Source of the DNA: an uncultured Bacteroidales bacterium
GTDB taxonomy: Bacteria > Bacteroidota > Bacteroidia > Bacteroidales > Bacteroidaceae
Assembly: GCA_902798425.1 (NCBI GenBank)
Contig: CADBWR010000004.1
Span: forward strand, 36,658 to 100,657
DNA length: 64,000 nt
Direction of reading: 5' to 3'
A model generated the notes under the pieces. The model saw only the letters and a list, made by a program, of their open reading frames with translations. It had not been told where the DNA came from and did no database searches. Every line of letters begins with the position of its first letter. Positions within the stretch are counted from its first letter, which is position 1. This document shows, piece after piece, positions 32,068-39,687 of this stretch. A program made the translations under genes and the position numbers.

Positions 32068-34140
32068 ATGAAAAGAAAACTTTTGATGATGGCTGTGGCG
32101 ATTCTGTCGTCAGCAGCAAGTGTGTTTGCCCAAGGCAACACCTCTAAACTATCGCCTTATCTCATGCAGGTGATGCAGGAGCAGGCAACAACACACCGCG
32201 TTGCCGCCGCCACGCAGGTCACCGTACTTGCGAAGTTGGCCGACGGCGCCGACGAGCAGGCACTGGCCGCACAGTACGGCTTCGAGGTGCTGAACCGCAT
32301 TGGCCGTGTACTGATTATCCGTATGGCGCTGTCAGACATTCCCGCCATGGCAGACAACAAGGACGTTGTCCGCATAGAGGCTGAGCGCGCTCCTCGGCCT
32401 ATGATGGACCTGGTGCCTCAGCAGATTCAGGCAGACCTGGTCCATAGCGGCATAAGCAACGGGCTCGACGCTAACTACAACGGCAAGGGTGTTGTCGTAG
32501 GCATCGTAGACGCCGGCTTCGACTATATCCATCCGTTCTTCCGCGACAGTGAGGGACAGACACGTGTGGTATGGGCTGCCGACTACATGAAGAACAAGAA
32601 GTACACCACAAGGGCAGACATTACCAACGCCATGCACAGCAGCGATGCCGCAACGATGTATCATGGTACCCATGTGGCAGGTATCGCCGCAGGGTCAAAG
32701 GCACAAGACAGCGACTGGAACCCGGAGACGTCGAAGACCTATCAGGGCGTAGCCCCAGGGGCAGACATCGCTATGGCTGCCGTCAACTCAGAGATTAAGA
32801 CGGACGGCAGCGGTCTGCAGTTCGACAACTCGTTGCAGGCCTTCACCGACATCTTCAATTATGCCGAGGAACAGCAGAAACCTTGTGTCATCAACTTCAG
32901 CATGGGCGACGCCATGAGTTTCTCCAACAACCGCGAACTGGCCAGCGAGGCCATCGCCACCCTGCTCAGCAAGCCCGGACGTGCCCTTGTGGTATCGTCG
33001 GGCAATAGCGGCAGTTCTTTCCGACTGGCGCACAAAACGGCGAATATGTCGGAGGGCGGAAGTGGTGTGATGTTCCACGAAGAGGACAGCTATGGTCAGT
33101 ATCTTGGCGTAGAACTGAAGGTGCTGCCTGCACAGACCGTGCGTTTCCGCAAGACGAACAGCCTATACAGTAGCAATAGCGGCGAATTCTCTGCCACGGG
33201 GGCGGAACTGGCTGCAAAGACCTCCTTCGTCTGCGGCAAGACCTTCAAGGTCTATAGCCGAGGCATGGTGGACGGCTATCACATTATTTATATTACGACA
33301 GGCAATACCACCTTCACCACCAGCGAACGTGTGCTCATCACGGTACAAGGTGAGGGCGAGGCTTGGATATACAGCGACCCGCTCTGTGCGCCCCTGGAGC
33401 CCGTCAACAGCATAGCCAACCATGCGCTGGTGCTGGACGGATACTCCATGACATGGCCCGCCATGCTTCCCGAGGTTGTCACCGTGGGCAACATTGCCCA
33501 TCGTTTCCAAATACTGACGGCGGCAAACAAGCAAAGCGGAGGGGCTGCAACAGACCTCACCGAGTATGAGAGCACGAAGGGCGTGGGCTATCTGGCCAAG
33601 TCGTCGTCGGTGGGTCCTACGCTGACAGGACTGACAAAGCCTGACGTCTGTGCACCGGGCGTCAACATCGTGTCGTCACAGAACTACTTCATCGATGACG
33701 ACACCTATCTGGCAACAGCAGCATGGGACATCTGCACCCTCGATACGGAGTATGAGACGTGGGGAGGACTGAGCGGCTACTTCCACATGATGGCCCAGAC
33801 GGGCACATCAATGTCGGCACCAGTGGTTACAGGAACCATTGCCCTATGGATGCAGGCTGACGCCACACTGAACGGCGAGGATATCAAGGACATCATCGCC
33901 CACTCTTGCCGTCAGCCAGACAACGAGCTGAGCTATCCTAACAACCAGTACGGCTATGGCGAAATTAACGCCTACGAAGGACTGAAGTACATCAAGGGCA
34001 TTACTGCTATTGAGAACCTCACACCATCCACATCCCGCAGAGAGGGAACGTGGTACGACTTGATGGGGCGTAGACTGGCGGCCAAGCCTACAGCCAAAGG
34101 GCTGTATATCGTCAATGGAAGGCTGAGAGTGAAGAAGTAA
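32068..34140 (+). CDS. S8 (subtilisin-like) serine peptidase, T9SS-secreted
   Basis: 690 residues with a signal peptide (LLMMAVAILSSAASVFAQ), an inhibitor-like propeptide and a subtilisin domain. The catalytic triad is visible: Asp in VVGIVDAGFDYIHP, His in YHGTHVAGIAAGS, and Ser in GTSMSAPVVTGTIALWM. A PA-like insertion separates the His and Ser parts. The protein ends with the T9SS-type tail WYDLMGRRLAAKPTAKGLYI then VNGRLRVKK. It is likely a secreted or surface protease that degrades dietary, host or competitor proteins. It has its own promoter and terminator and stands among three other T9SS cargo genes. Confidence 0.92.
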   Translation: MKRKLLMMAVAILSSAASVFAQGNTSKLSPYLMQVMQEQATTHRVAAATQVTVLAKLADGADEQALAAQYGFEVLNRIGRVLIIRMALSDIPAMADNKDVVRIEAERAPRPMMDLVPQQIQADLVHSGISNGLDANYNGKGVVVGIVDAGFDYIHPFFRDSEGQTRVVWAADYMKNKKYTTRADITNAMHSSDAATMYHGTHVAGIAAGSKAQDSDWNPETSKTYQGVAPGADIAMAAVNSEIKTDGSGLQFDNSLQAFTDIFNYAEEQQKPCVINFSMGDAMSFSNNRELASEAIATLLSKPGRALVVSSGNSGSSFRLAHKTANMSEGGSGVMFHEEDSYGQYLGVELKVLPAQTVRFRKTNSLYSSNSGEFSATGAELAAKTSFVCGKTFKVYSRGMVDGYHIIYITTGNTTFTTSERVLITVQGEGEAWIYSDPLCAPLEPVNSIANHALVLDGYSMTWPAMLPEVVTVGNIAHRFQILTAANKQSGGAATDLTEYESTKGVGYLAKSSSVGPTLTGLTKPDVCAPGVNIVSSQNYFIDDDTYLATAAWDICTLDTEYETWGGLSGYFHMMAQTGTSMSAPVVTGTIALWMQADATLNGEDIKDIIAHSCRQPDNELSYPNNQYGYGEINAYEGLKYIKGITAIENLTPSTSRREGTWYDLMGRRLAAKPTAKGLYIVNGRLRVKK

Positions 34141-34191
34141 GAGGTAAGAATTAAGAATTAAGAGGTAAGAATTAAGAATTAAGAATTAAGA
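34139..34191. repeat. TAAGAATTAAGA/GGTAAGAA tandem repeat
   Basis: About seven heptamer-type units follow the S8 peptidase stop codon directly and run up to the terminator. Confidence 0.85.
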
Positions 34192-34230
34192 AAGCGGGCC
34201 ACCCTGATGGGCAGCCCGCTTACTTTTTTG
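34192..34230 (+). terminator. Terminator of S8 peptidase gene
   Basis: AAGCGGGC (34192-34199) pairs with GCCCGCTT (34214-34221), followed by ACTTTTTT. Confidence 0.85.
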
Positions 34231-34244
34231 GTGATGTTTCGGCT

Positions 34245-37064
34245 TTATTTCACCACAACCTTACGGCCATTGACGATATAGAGACCTGCCTTGTTGACGG
34301 TGCTCACCTTCTCCCCCTTGAGGGTGTAGATCTGAGCATTCTTGTCCTTCAGCTGTGTCTTCACAGCGGCAATGCCGGAGGTAGTATCTGCCACGGTGAC
34401 TTCCTTCGTAGTGGTATTGTCTGTAGGAGTGGCGTCGCCCTCTACGTCAACGGTAATGGTCAGCGTCAGTGTGCCAACAGTCAGACCAGTAGTATCGAGG
34501 GTTACTGATGCCAGACCCGTATAGCCAGCCTTAGCGCTGACGGTATTGGTACCGAGAACCTGTTCTACATCGTTGATGGTAGCCTTCACCGTGACGGTAG
34601 CATCGGTGATGTCCACTGAACCATTGTTCACAACAGACACGGTGGCATAGTTGTTCTCCTGTGCCAAATCAATCTCGCACGAAACCTGCGAAATGGCGAG
34701 GTCTTTCACTTCATCCACGGGAGCGGGGGCTACGGTCACCGTGATATAACAGCATGCCTTGTTGTCGGTCGTTATAGCCTGCAGTTCGAAGGTTCCAGCA
34801 GCAGTATAGGGGTTGTTGACGGTGAAGGTCAGCGTCTCTTCACCATCGACCTCCAGCGTCTGGGTGGTCTGAACCTCGCACAGCACCTCAGTGCCTTTAA
34901 CAATCTGCACGGTGGCAGCACCAGCGGCATCGCCCGTATTCTTCACCGTAACCTTCACCTCGAAGGTAGCGTCGCCGACCTGTGTCTGAGCGCCAGCGGC
35001 TGTCAGGGTGAAGGCTGCGGTGGGTTCGGGAGCAGCCACAACGGTCACATTCTCCTGGGTGAAGGTATTGTCGGCAGGAGTAGCATCGCCCTCGACAGTG
35101 ACAGAAGCGGTTACCGTGATGGTACCTGCCTCCAAGCCAGTCTTATTGATGGTGACATAGGTCCAGCCAGCCTGTCCTGCGGCAGCACTGACAGTGCCCT
35201 CGCCAAGGGTTGTTTCACCGTTCTTCAGCACGACAGCGGCATCGGTGATATTGACCGTACCATTGTTCTGAACGATAACGCGCAGCTGAGGAGTCTCGGC
35301 ACCCAGATCAATGGTGCCGTCAACGGAAGTAATGGCGAGGTCTTTCACCTCCTCTACGGGAGCAGGGGCTACGGTCACCGTGATAAAACAGCCTGCCTTG
35401 TTATCGGTCGTTATAGCCTGCAGTTCGAAGGTTCCAGCAGCAGTATAGGGGTTGCTGACGGTGAAGGTCAGCGTCTCTTCACCATCGACCTCCAGTGTCT
35501 GAGTGGTCTGAGCCTCGCACAGCGTCTCAGCGCCTTTAATAATCTGCACGGTGGCAGCACCAGCGGCATCGCCCGTATTCTTCACAGTGACCTTCACCTC
35601 GAAGGTAGCGTCGCCAACCTGTGTCTGAGCGCCAGCGGCTGTCAGGGTGAAGGCTGCGGTGGGTTCGGGAGCAGCCACAACGGAAATATTCTCCTGCGTA
35701 AAGGTATTGTCAGCAGGGGTAGCATCGCCCTCAACAGTGACGGAAGCGGTAACAGTGATGGTACCTGCCTCCAAGCCAGTCTTATTGATGGTGATATAGG
35801 CCCAGCCAGCCTGTCCTGCGGCAGCACTGACAGTGCCCTCGCCAAGGGTCGTTTCACCATTCTTCAGCACGACAGCGGCATCGGTGATATTGACCGTACC
35901 ATTGTTCAGGACAATCACGCGCAGCTGAGGAGTCTCGGCACCCAGGTCTATCGTGCCGTCAACAGCAGTAATAGCGAGGTCTTTCACCTCCTGTACGGGA
36001 GCTTCCTCGACAGTCACCGTCACCTCCTGCTGCGCTTTGTTCTTCTCGTAAGCCTTCACCACGACAAACATCGTCGTTGCTCCGGCCGTGAAACCGCCTT
36101 CGGGGGCCTGCACGGTAAACGTCACATCCTTGCTTGCGAGAGCGGCGAGGTCAATGGCCTGCGACTCTGCAACATTCTGCAGGCTCTTCTGCAGCAGTAC
36201 CTGGACACCGGTGGCATCAACATTGCTGGTATTCGTCACAGTAGCTACCACCTGGTAGCTCGTAGCATCGTGAGCCACATTCACGTTGGCGGCAGCAACA
36301 GAGAAGGTAGCCTCGGGAGCGGCCTTTGTGAAGGTCACCGTCTTGGACTCTTCAATAGCATCGACGCCATCGGCTGTCAGAGAAACTTTTACGGTCTGTG
36401 CACCTGCAGCAATGGTTTCCTTGTTATAAGGCAGATTGACCCATGTGTTAGCTCCATTAGCAATGGTGTTCAGATTGACAACATTGTTTTCGACGTTGTT
36501 AACAAACAGCGTCAACTTGGCATTCTGAGCATCGGTTCCTTCATTTTTGTAGTAGACCACCAAAGTCTTCGTATCATTGTCCAAGTCATAGGTATCGTCA
36601 AAGTTAGTAATCTGGGTTATGCTCAACACGGGTGTAGTGGGCACAGAAGACTCAGCGATGTACGTTACTGTTATCTTTGTAATGTATCGCTTGCCGGGAG
36701 CAGTAAATGTCACTGCATTGGCCGAACCGCTCCATGTACCCGTATTATTCCATGAGTCAGTCGCATAATTTCCCTGGGGGTCTGTTGTTAACGACAAATT
36801 CTCACCGGAAAACTTAAATGTAACACTTTGAACTGCCATACCTTCTGAAGCCGTCACGGTCAAGGTGCCATTGGCAGAAAGGTATGCAGCTGTTGGCTTG
36901 CTTGAGCTGAATGAAGCGTTAGTCCATGCGAGTGTGATATCCTCGCCTATTGCTGTAGGAAGTGTGGAAGTACCAGAAGCCTGCCACGTCACTTCGGTTG
37001 CCGACATCACACCGCACACAAGCATGAATGCTGTCACCAGCATAAAGCGTAAATTTTTCATCAT
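34245..37064 (-). CDS. T9SS-secreted CARDB-repeat protein
   Basis: About 940 residues from MMKNLRFMLVTAFMLVCGV, which gives a proper signal peptide. A longer in-frame start at 37184 would place 40 non-signal residues in front and read through the promoter, so I reject it. An N-terminal beta-sandwich (EVTWQASGTSTLPTAI to YITKITVTYIA) is followed by about six CARDB-like Ig domains (VRVIVQNNGTVNITDAAVVL, VKVTVKNTGDAAGAATVQI) and the sorting tail GLYIVNGRKVVVK. Two successive 213-residue units are nearly identical, from a 639-bp tandem duplication. Probably a surface stalk or adhesin; ligand unknown. Confidence 0.82.
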   Translation of the reverse strand: MMKNLRFMLVTAFMLVCGVMSATEVTWQASGTSTLPTAIGEDITLAWTNASFSSSKPTAAYLSANGTLTVTASEGMAVQSVTFKFSGENLSLTTDPQGNYATDSWNNTGTWSGSANAVTFTAPGKRYITKITVTYIAESSVPTTPVLSITQITNFDDTYDLDNDTKTLVVYYKNEGTDAQNAKLTLFVNNVENNVVNLNTIANGANTWVNLPYNKETIAAGAQTVKVSLTADGVDAIEESKTVTFTKAAPEATFSVAAANVNVAHDATSYQVVATVTNTSNVDATGVQVLLQKSLQNVAESQAIDLAALASKDVTFTVQAPEGGFTAGATTMFVVVKAYEKNKAQQEVTVTVEEAPVQEVKDLAITAVDGTIDLGAETPQLRVIVLNNGTVNITDAAVVLKNGETTLGEGTVSAAAGQAGWAYITINKTGLEAGTITVTASVTVEGDATPADNTFTQENISVVAAPEPTAAFTLTAAGAQTQVGDATFEVKVTVKNTGDAAGAATVQIIKGAETLCEAQTTQTLEVDGEETLTFTVSNPYTAAGTFELQAITTDNKAGCFITVTVAPAPVEEVKDLAITSVDGTIDLGAETPQLRVIVQNNGTVNITDAAVVLKNGETTLGEGTVSAAAGQAGWTYVTINKTGLEAGTITVTASVTVEGDATPADNTFTQENVTVVAAPEPTAAFTLTAAGAQTQVGDATFEVKVTVKNTGDAAGAATVQIVKGTEVLCEVQTTQTLEVDGEETLTFTVNNPYTAAGTFELQAITTDNKACCYITVTVAPAPVDEVKDLAISQVSCEIDLAQENNYATVSVVNNGSVDITDATVTVKATINDVEQVLGTNTVSAKAGYTGLASVTLDTTGLTVGTLTLTITVDVEGDATPTDNTTTKEVTVADTTSGIAAVKTQLKDKNAQIYTLKGEKVSTVNKAGLYIVNGRKVVVK
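34702..35979. repeat. 639-bp tandem duplication inside CARDB protein gene
   Basis: 34702-35340 and 35341-35979 are near-identical in DNA and encode the same pair of CARDB domains. The period is 639 bp, a multiple of three. Confidence 0.85.
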
Positions 37065-37109
37065 TCTTTTAGTTTTTGATATGTTAATGCTACTCATTAT
37101 AATCGGGCG

Positions 37110-37117
37110 CAAAGGTA
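37110..37117 (-). promoter_or_regulatory. Promoter -7 element of CARDB-repeat protein gene
   Basis: TACCTTTG on the minus strand, about 45 bp upstream of the start chosen at 37064. Confidence 0.6.
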
Positions 37118-37205
37118 AGCAAAATAATATAAATAAGGTGTAACAGCCTCGTTGCTGTTCGTTCAGATTTGTAAATATGTACAAAAAGAGAATGGGACGC
37201 CAACG

Positions 37206-38810
37206 TCAAGCATTGTCGCTATTCGCTTTGGCCAAGCGAAGGAATTCAGACGGTTTCAGACCCGTTTCACGCTTAAAGGCATTGATGAAAGCTGTACGTG
37301 ACTTGAAACCAGTACCCATAGCAATAGCCTCGATGGTCAGATTGCCGTAGCGTGCAGGATCGTCCATCCATTGACACGCCACCTTGATACGGAAACTGCT
37401 GAGCAGATTGCTGAACGCCATGCCATAGGTCTCGTTGATGACTTGCGAGACATAGGTGGTATTGGAATTGATGGTCTTGGCCAACTTGCTGAGCGTGAAG
37501 TCCTGCTGACAGATGATATCGGGATTGGCCAGTACCTCCTGAACACGGCCCACCAGCGTCTCGCGCTGTTCGTCGTTCAGATTGCTCTTGCTGTAGGTCT
37601 TGCGCTGACTCTGTTCGACAGCCTCGATGCGAATCAGTTGGCGGTTCTTCTCGTAGAGGCTACGGTTGCGTTCGCGCAACTGGCGGTTTTTCTGCCACAA
37701 CAGCAAAGCGGCAATGACAATAACCGCAATGACGATGACGGCGGCAAGCAGGGACAACTGTTGGAGCAGCTGGCGCTGTTCCAGTTCACGCGTGACCTCC
37801 TCCTTCTTCTTCAATTCGCGGATGTAGTTCAGCTCGGCGACATGCGACAACTGGCTGGAATGGGTTTTCTCCATCATCTCCATATAGCGCTGATGATAGT
37901 GGGTAGCCTGTTCGCTATTGCCTATCAGCCGGTAGTGTTCAGACAACTGCCGGCAGATAGCAGTGGAGAGGTCGCTAAGGTCTTTGTCGAAGGTCAGCTG
38001 GAGGGCCTTCTCCAGATAGCTGATAGCCTCAGCATGGCGCCCCTCGCGCTCGTAGGTGGCGGCAATGCTGACATACGATGCCAGCGAGTCGCGCTCAGGA
38101 GCCCACGGAGTATTGACGCACTGCAACTGTCGTTCAAAGCACTGGCGGGCCTTAGCATACTGTTGCTGCTGCATGTGCTGGATACCCTGATACTGCAGAC
38201 GGGCATACTGCAGGTCGGGGGTGCTGTCGGGTATCTCCTTAGAAAACAGCACATGATACTTCTTCAAATCCAACTGATAGTTCTGATTAGCCAGATTGAA
38301 GAACGACGTCGTCAGCAGTTCCCAGTTGCGGGTCTCTACGGCCTTGTCAATACATTTATCGAAGAGTTCCGTGGCCTGCTGTGCCAACGGCTGTGAGCCA
38401 TAGCTCAGACTATAGTCGTTGAGCAAATCGCCCAAATTAACCATAATGACGGGCAGAAAATCGTCATACTGAATCTGTTCGCAGAGGTCGTAGGCACGGC
38501 TGAAATAGTCGTAAGCCTCGATATAATCGAAATAGAAGTATTTGTAGACACAGGCGCAGTTGTTGAGGGCCCGGATGCGCAACTGCTGTTCCTCATCGCT
38601 CTCAGCACGGCGCTCGCTGACAATGGTGAAGCACGCCAGTGCTTCTGCCGGTTGGCGCTGGGCAAAGCTGTTGCGCCCTTTCTCCATCAGTGTCGGCGAC
38701 GACAGATTCAAAAGGGAGTCATAGCCGTTAAGGACGTCCTTAGCAACCACGCTACAACACGTCATCAACAGTAAGACTGTTACCAAACAGCGACCGACTC
38801 TTCTCATCAT
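37206..38810 (-). CDS. TPR transmembrane regulator with AraC-type DNA-binding domain
   Basis: 534 residues. It has an N-terminal signal or anchor (CLVTVLLLMTCCSVVA), TPR-like helices up to about residue 330 (for example ALACFTIVSERRAES and YVSIAATYEREGRHAEAISYLEKAL), then one transmembrane helix (LSLLAAVIVIAVIVIAALLLW) and a short coiled coil. The cytosolic AraC domain ends LTIEAIAMGTGFKSRTAFIN then AFKRETGLKPSEF. The topology implies that the periplasmic TPR part senses a signal and the cytosolic part binds DNA. Similar proteins regulate surface-protein or polysaccharide genes in Bacteroidales. It is next to the CARDB protein gene on the same strand, which may be its target. Confidence 0.88.
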   Translation of the reverse strand: MMRRVGRCLVTVLLLMTCCSVVAKDVLNGYDSLLNLSSPTLMEKGRNSFAQRQPAEALACFTIVSERRAESDEEQQLRIRALNNCACVYKYFYFDYIEAYDYFSRAYDLCEQIQYDDFLPVIMVNLGDLLNDYSLSYGSQPLAQQATELFDKCIDKAVETRNWELLTTSFFNLANQNYQLDLKKYHVLFSKEIPDSTPDLQYARLQYQGIQHMQQQQYAKARQCFERQLQCVNTPWAPERDSLASYVSIAATYEREGRHAEAISYLEKALQLTFDKDLSDLSTAICRQLSEHYRLIGNSEQATHYHQRYMEMMEKTHSSQLSHVAELNYIRELKKKEEVTRELEQRQLLQQLSLLAAVIVIAVIVIAALLLWQKNRQLRERNRSLYEKNRQLIRIEAVEQSQRKTYSKSNLNDEQRETLVGRVQEVLANPDIICQQDFTLSKLAKTINSNTTYVSQVINETYGMAFSNLLSSFRIKVACQWMDDPARYGNLTIEAIAMGTGFKSRTAFINAFKRETGLKPSEFLRLAKANSDNA

Positions 38811-38839
38811 TATGCCATATCAAAAACAGGTGTACGCCA

Positions 38840-38847
38840 CAAAGGTA
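38840..38847 (-). promoter_or_regulatory. Promoter -7 element of AraC/TPR regulator
   Basis: TACCTTTG on the minus strand, 30 bp upstream of the start. Confidence 0.6.
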
Positions 38848-38905
38848 CGACTTTTTTCTGAAAAACAAAAAAAATCCTGCAAACTTTCGTTCACAGGACT
38901 TTTCG

Positions 38906-38979
38906 TAGCGGGAGGGGGACCCGAACCCTCGACCTCCGGATTATGAATCCGACGCTCTAACCAGCTGAGCTACCCCGCC
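38906..38979 (-). tRNA. tRNA-Met (CAT)
   Basis: A 74-nt cloverleaf on the minus strand. The acceptor is GGCGGGG/TCCCGCT (G-U at both ends), the D arm GCTCAGCTGGTTAGAGC, the anticodon stem TCGGA/TCCGG around loop TTCATAA, and the T loop TTCGGGT. The anticodon is CAT. Elongator Met is favoured; tRNA-Ile with a modified CAT anticodon cannot be excluded. CCA is not encoded. Confidence 0.92.
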
Positions 38980-38998
38980 AAATCTCGTTTTGCGGCTG

Positions 38999-39006
38999 CA
39001 AAGGTA
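38999..39006 (-). promoter_or_regulatory. tRNA promoter -7 element
   Basis: TACCTTTG on the minus strand, 20 bp before the tRNA 5' end. Confidence 0.6.
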
Positions 39007-39070
39007 CAATAATCTTTCGAATTACCAAAACTTTTTCTAAAAAAAACATCGTTATTCTATTTTTTTTTGT

Positions 39071-39078
39071 ACTTTTGC
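39071..39078 (+). promoter_or_regulatory. Promoter -7 element of START-like gene
   Basis: TACTTTTG, 43 bp upstream of the ATG at 39121. It lies within the longer in-frame ORF, which argues for the later start. Confidence 0.65.
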
Positions 39079-39120
39079 ATGGTCAAACAACATGAATTAT
39101 TACCTAAAACATACATCACT

Positions 39121-39525
39121 ATGCAAAAACTCACCATTGAATATCCACTGGCAACCAACTCCATCAGAATAGTTTGGGACATGATCAGTAATGCTGCGGG
39201 CATGCAAAAATGGCTAGCAGACAAAGTGGTAGAAGAAGACGATAACGTAACCATGACGTTCACCTGGGGGCAGCCCTGGACAGAACGCGACACCAAGCAG
39301 TCGCGCATTCTCACCAAAGAGAAGTTCGACCATATCCGCATGATGTGGGACTACCACGAGGACACGCCCGAAGCATACTGGGAACTGCGCATCGCCCAGA
39401 GTAAAGAAACAGGAAGTCTGACACTTCTGATTACTGACTTTGCTGCCGACGACGACGAAGCCAACGACCTGCGCGGCATCTGGGGCGACAACCTGGAGCG
39501 TCTGCACCGCGTCAGCGGCCTGTAG
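39121..39525 (+). CDS. START-like domain protein
   Basis: 134 residues from MQKLTIEYPLATNSIRIVWD. An upstream in-frame Met at 39067 precedes the promoter and is rejected. The body has the SRPBCC helix-grip features of the Bacteroidota START-like family: MISNAAGMQKWLADKVV, VTMTFTWGQPW, DHIRMMWDYHED, YWELRIAQSKETGSLTLLIT and a C-terminal helix LRGIWGDNLERLHRVSG. The fold suggests binding of a small hydrophobic ligand. No catalytic residues are known. It stands alone between a tRNA gene and lptF/G. Confidence 0.85.
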   Translation: MQKLTIEYPLATNSIRIVWDMISNAAGMQKWLADKVVEEDDNVTMTFTWGQPWTERDTKQSRILTKEKFDHIRMMWDYHEDTPEAYWELRIAQSKETGSLTLLITDFAADDDEANDLRGIWGDNLERLHRVSGL

Positions 39526-39555
39526 ATTCCTGAACCACGAAGCATTTTGGGGACT

Positions 39556-39660
39556 GCGAATTACACGATTTACACGATTTTTTAGCAATCTCACTTTTCT
39601 CATTTTATGAATTGTGGCGATTTAACTAATAATAATTCGTAAAATTCGTGTAATTCGCGG
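39556..39660. repeat. Inverted-repeat element (CGAATTACACGA type)
   Basis: GCGAATTACACGATTTACACG (39556-39576) is mirrored by AATTCGTAAAATTCGTGTAA then TTCGCGG (39634-39660). It fills most of the gap before lptF/G and is followed by the promoter of that gene. Confidence 0.6.
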
Positions 39661-39668
39661 TTTTTTTA

Positions 39669-39676
39669 TAATTTTG
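39669..39676 (+). promoter_or_regulatory. lptF/G promoter -7 element
   Basis: TAATTTTG, 12 bp before the start codon. Confidence 0.55.
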
Positions 39677-39687
39677 CACGCTGAAAC

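Noticed and set aside
31893-32147. 84-residue ORF in the divergent promoter region
   Set aside because: It overlaps the -7 box and the start of the S8 peptidase, has no family features, and lies in non-coding-looking sequence.
37065-37184. N-terminal extension of the CARDB protein starting at 37184
   Set aside because: It contains the promoter box (37110-37117) and precedes a clean signal peptide at 37064.
37371-38396. 341-residue plus-strand ORF opposite the AraC/TPR regulator
   Set aside because: Shadow frame. The minus strand has clear TPR, membrane and AraC domains.
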